Assembly (NCBI GenBank): GCA_019090365.1
Contig: JAHRWC010000133.1
Span: forward strand, 1 to 9,077
Direction: 5' to 3'
Source of the DNA: Flavobacteriaceae bacterium
GTDB taxonomy: Bacteria; Bacteroidota; Bacteroidia; Flavobacteriales; Flavobacteriaceae
DNA length: 9,077 nt
The notes under the pieces were generated by a model. It had not been told where the DNA came from, did no database searches, and saw only the letters and a program-made list of their open reading frames with translations. The translations under genes and the position numbers were made by a program. Shown here piece by piece: positions 6,824 through 9,077 of this stretch (the stretch's first letter is position 1; each line of letters opens with the position of its first letter).

Positions 6824-7609
6824 ATGAATTTACAACTTACAAATAAAAATGCTATTGTTTGCGGAAGCTCTGCTGGAATTGGGAAAGCCTCTGCTATTGA
6901 ATTAGCTTCTCTTGGCGCTAATGTTACCTTAGTAGCAAGAAATGAAGAGAAATTAAAAAATGCATTATCTGAACTATCAACTAATGGAAATCAGAAGCAT
7001 GATTATTTAATCGCAGATTTTAGCCAACCCATTGGTTTAAAATTAGTTTTACAAGAAGCAACAAAAGATAAAAATTATCACATCCTAGTTAATAATACAG
7101 GAGGTCCAAAAGGAGGCCCAATTTTAAATGCTGATCTTTCAGAATTTGAAAATGCATTTAAACAACATTTACAATGCAATCATATTTTAGTGCAAACCTT
7201 AGCACCTGGAATGAAAGAAGATGGTTATGGTAGAGTAATTAATATTATTTCAACTTCAGTAAAACAGCCTATTGAAGGGTTGGGAGTGAGTAATACAATT
7301 CGTGGTGCTGTAGCAAATTGGAGTAAAACAATGGCAGCTGAATTAGGCCCCTTCGGAATAACAGTTAACAATGTTTTACCAGGAGCAACTGCTACTGAAC
7401 GTCTTACAGACATATTACATAATGTTGCAAAAAAAATAAACGGCTCGTATGAAGATGCTGAAACTATGATGAAGAATGTAACTCCTGCCAGACGTTTTGC
7501 TCAACCTGAAGAAATCGCTTATGCCGTTGCTTTTTTAGCAAGTGATGCAGCTGGATTTATAAATGGAATCAATTTACCTGTGGATGGAGGAAGAACAAAA
7601 TCTTTGTAA
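6824..7609 (+). CDS. SDR-family protein with atypical active site
   Basis: A 261-residue Rossmann-fold protein of the short-chain dehydrogenase/reductase superfamily. The nucleotide motif GSSAGIG (14-20), the NNTGG stretch (90-94, where NNAG is usual), ISTS around Ser143 and the C-terminal FLASDAAGFINGINLPVDGG are clear. The catalytic Tyr-x-x-x-Lys is missing: 13 positions after Ser143, where Tyr is expected, stands Ser156, and four residues later Arg160 replaces Lys (stretch SNTIR). This matches a known subgroup of BKR-like SDRs that lack the classical tetrad. The reaction is therefore unknown. The gene starts at the ATG 6824, 40 bp after the hydroxylase gene and 35 bp before the ACMSD-type gene, so a step in aromatic amino acid breakdown is plausible but unproven. 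Confidence 0.88.
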   Translation: MNLQLTNKNAIVCGSSAGIGKASAIELASLGANVTLVARNEEKLKNALSELSTNGNQKHDYLIADFSQPIGLKLVLQEATKDKNYHILVNNTGGPKGGPILNADLSEFENAFKQHLQCNHILVQTLAPGMKEDGYGRVINIISTSVKQPIEGLGVSNTIRGAVANWSKTMAAELGPFGITVNNVLPGATATERLTDILHNVAKKINGSYEDAETMMKNVTPARRFAQPEEIAYAVAFLASDAAGFINGINLPVDGGRTKSL

Positions 7610-7644
7610 TTCTCTGCTAGATTAACTAATTTTAATACTTAAGT

Positions 7645-8727
7645 ATGAAACGCAAACTACGCATTAACGGTCATTCACATTTACTTCCTTATCCTGAGGA
7701 AATTCCTCAGTTTATGAAAGACAAAGGGATTTTCTGGGTCGATAAGGACCGTAATTTCATGCTTCAAAAAAATTGGAAACGTCCTGTTACTGATTCTAGT
7801 TTTTTCTTGGATGAAAAATTAGAGTGGATGGACAAATACAAAATTGATCATGCCGTAGTTTTAAACCTTTCTCAATTATATGGAAATGGTTTGCGCCTAG
7901 AAGAAATGAAGAAAGCCTTGCGTTTTCAAAATGATTTTAACGCTAGAGTACAACAAGACAATCCATCAAAATTTACTTGTGGATTTGTTGTTCATCCTGG
8001 ATATGGTCGTGGTGCATTATGGGAAATTGAACGTTGCGTAGAAGAATTAGGCATGAGTCTTCTTTGTTTACCAACGCATTATATGGATACTATTGGAACA
8101 TGGCGTTGTATTTTTGATGAAGAAAACGAACCTATTTTTGAATTGGCAAGCAAGTACAACCTTGCCGTTGAAATCCACCCTTATGATGGTGAAAAATTTA
8201 TAAAACTTGAAAACACAGCTTGGCGTTTTCATTTAATATGGATGCTAGCACAATGTGCAGATGCTTATCATTTTTTAACATTAAATGGATATGCTGATAA
8301 ATATCCTAACATGCGAACGTGCTTTGCACATGGTGGACAATTAGCTAATATTAATTTAGGTAGAAGAATTCAAGGGTTTGATGGTCGCCCCGATTTATTT
8401 GAAGGTAAAACGCATCCAAGAAAATCGGTTGCACATAAAAACATCTTTTTCGATACACTTGTACATGACACTGGTTCTTTGGGATTGGTTGTAGAAAACC
8501 AAACACCAAAACAGATTTTAATGGGATTAGACGACCCTTATCCATTAGGTGAAATGGAAAGTGAAATCCAATCTTCGTATCCAGGTAAAATCTTAGATTT
8601 GGCACAAGAACGTTCTATTTTAACTCCCGATGAATGTGATGCTATCTGGGAAGACAATGTTCTACAATGGTTATTTGGTGATGATGAAAAGAAAAAACAG
8701 GATTTGGTTAATAAGATTTTGATGTAA
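7645..8727 (+). CDS. Amidohydrolase-fold decarboxylase, probable ACMSD
   Basis: Zinc-dependent decarboxylase of the amidohydrolase superfamily, best matched to 2-amino-3-carboxymuconate-6-semialdehyde decarboxylase of the kynurenine route. The metal ligands are visible: His10 and His12 in INGHSHLLP, His178 in VEIHPYDG and Asp296 in GLDDPYPLGE. His229 in FAHGGQLA fits the conserved catalytic histidine, and Arg240/Arg241 in LGRRIQGF fit the substrate-binding arginine contributed across the dimer; Arg46 may be the second one. At 360 residues it is about 25 longer than the Pseudomonas and human enzymes. The metal loop reads LDDPYPLG where SDYPFPLG is usual. It lies 35 bp after the SDR gene. The upstream dioxygenase that makes its expected substrate is not in the window, so a related decarboxylase acting on another aromatic acid or muconate remains possible. 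Confidence 0.83.
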   Translation: MKRKLRINGHSHLLPYPEEIPQFMKDKGIFWVDKDRNFMLQKNWKRPVTDSSFFLDEKLEWMDKYKIDHAVVLNLSQLYGNGLRLEEMKKALRFQNDFNARVQQDNPSKFTCGFVVHPGYGRGALWEIERCVEELGMSLLCLPTHYMDTIGTWRCIFDEENEPIFELASKYNLAVEIHPYDGEKFIKLENTAWRFHLIWMLAQCADAYHFLTLNGYADKYPNMRTCFAHGGQLANINLGRRIQGFDGRPDLFEGKTHPRKSVAHKNIFFDTLVHDTGSLGLVVENQTPKQILMGLDDPYPLGEMESEIQSSYPGKILDLAQERSILTPDECDAIWEDNVLQWLFGDDEKKKQDLVNKILM

Positions 8728-8732
8728 TCAAT

Positions 8733-9077
8733 ATGACAGACGTAGCTGAGTTTTACATCCTCTCTCATATTTTCATCTCTTTTATTGGAGCTGTACTTCT
8801 TATAGCGCTTTGGTATAACATTCGCATTCGTTTCAAATATATTCTAGAAGAAACAGATATCGAAAAACGAGTAGATAAAGGCTTACTTTATTTAAGTTTT
8901 GCTATGTTTATTTGGGTGTTTTCTGGATGTTGGGCCTATACGGCGAATTACTTTTCTTTTTCTGAATCAAAAGTATTTCAGTTAGGAAATAATTTATTTT
9001 CAATCATTAATAATTTACTGCTTTTATTAGCCCTTTTCTATTTTTACTACGCGCCAAAATTTATATACAACAACAAA
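8733..9077 (+). CDS. Unrecognised multi-pass membrane protein, C-terminus cut by window edge
   Basis: I translated this open frame from the ATG at 8733; 115 codons are visible and the frame is open at the end of the window. The protein has three strongly hydrophobic segments: about residues 8-28 (YILSHIF...IALWY), 51-74 (LLYLSFAMFIWVFSGCWAYTANYF) and 88-108 (LFSIINN...FYYAP). A charged loop, YILEETDIEKRVDK (36-49), follows the first and basic residues follow the third. There is no cleavable signal peptide. The start lies 5 bp after the ACMSD-type stop, so it probably shares the transcript. I do not recognise the family. The layout would suit the membrane sensor part of a signalling protein such as a histidine kinase, or a small integral membrane protein, but nothing visible decides it. 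Confidence 0.75.
   Translation, partial: MTDVAEFYILSHIFISFIGAVLLIALWYNIRIRFKYILEETDIEKRVDKGLLYLSFAMFIWVFSGCWAYTANYFSFSESKVFQLGNNLFSIINNLLLLLALFYFYYAPKFIYNNK

Noticed and set aside
7225..7413. Minus-strand open frame inside the SDR gene
   Set aside because: Antisense to a conserved coding region, with no family features.
8351..8768. Two minus-strand open frames (8351-8605 and 8538-8768) over the ACMSD-type gene
   Set aside because: Antisense shadows; the plus-strand gene carries all the conserved metal-binding motifs.

Overview
The window looks like a low-GC, AT-rich chromosome segment from a member of the Bacteroidota, most likely a flavobacterium. Three things suggest this: the codon and base composition, protein sequences that read like Flavobacteriaceae versions of their families, and a promoter with the Bacteroidota -33/-7 form (TTG ... 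TAnnTTTG) and no Shine-Dalgarno motifs. The genus cannot be told from the sequence.

Left half, minus strand (positions 1-4948): a tightly packed phenylacetate catabolism operon, read right to left as tetR-type regulator, paaE, paaA, paaB, paaC, paaD and paaG (cut by the window edge). PaaABCE is the multicomponent monooxygenase that epoxidises the ring of phenylacetyl-CoA, PaaD is its Fe-S maturation-type accessory protein, and PaaG isomerises the epoxide to the oxepin. The reductase gene paaE comes first, unlike the paaABCDE order of E. coli. Between tetR and paaE lies a 20-bp palindrome embedded in a good Bacteroidota promoter, a strong candidate for the operator through which the TetR protein represses the operon.

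Right half, plus strand (5032-9077): divergent from tetR across an 83-bp gap are a 583-residue phenylalanine 4-hydroxylase with a large non-canonical C-terminal region, an SDR-family protein whose catalytic Tyr and Lys are replaced, an amidohydrolase of the ACMSD (2-amino-3-carboxymuconate-6-semialdehyde decarboxylase) type, and the first 115 codons of an unrecognised multi-pass membrane protein. Gaps of 40, 35 and 5 bp suggest one transcript.

Together the window is an aromatic amino acid and aromatic acid catabolism locus. Phenylalanine can be hydroxylated to tyrosine (right operon), or, after conversion to phenylacetate elsewhere, degraded by the left operon. ACMSD belongs to tryptophan/kynurenine breakdown in known organisms. 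No mobile elements, CRISPR arrays, RNA genes or convincing intrinsic terminators were seen. Nothing is an obviously new system; the best leads are the operator/promoter, the extended hydroxylase, the atypical SDR and the unknown membrane protein.
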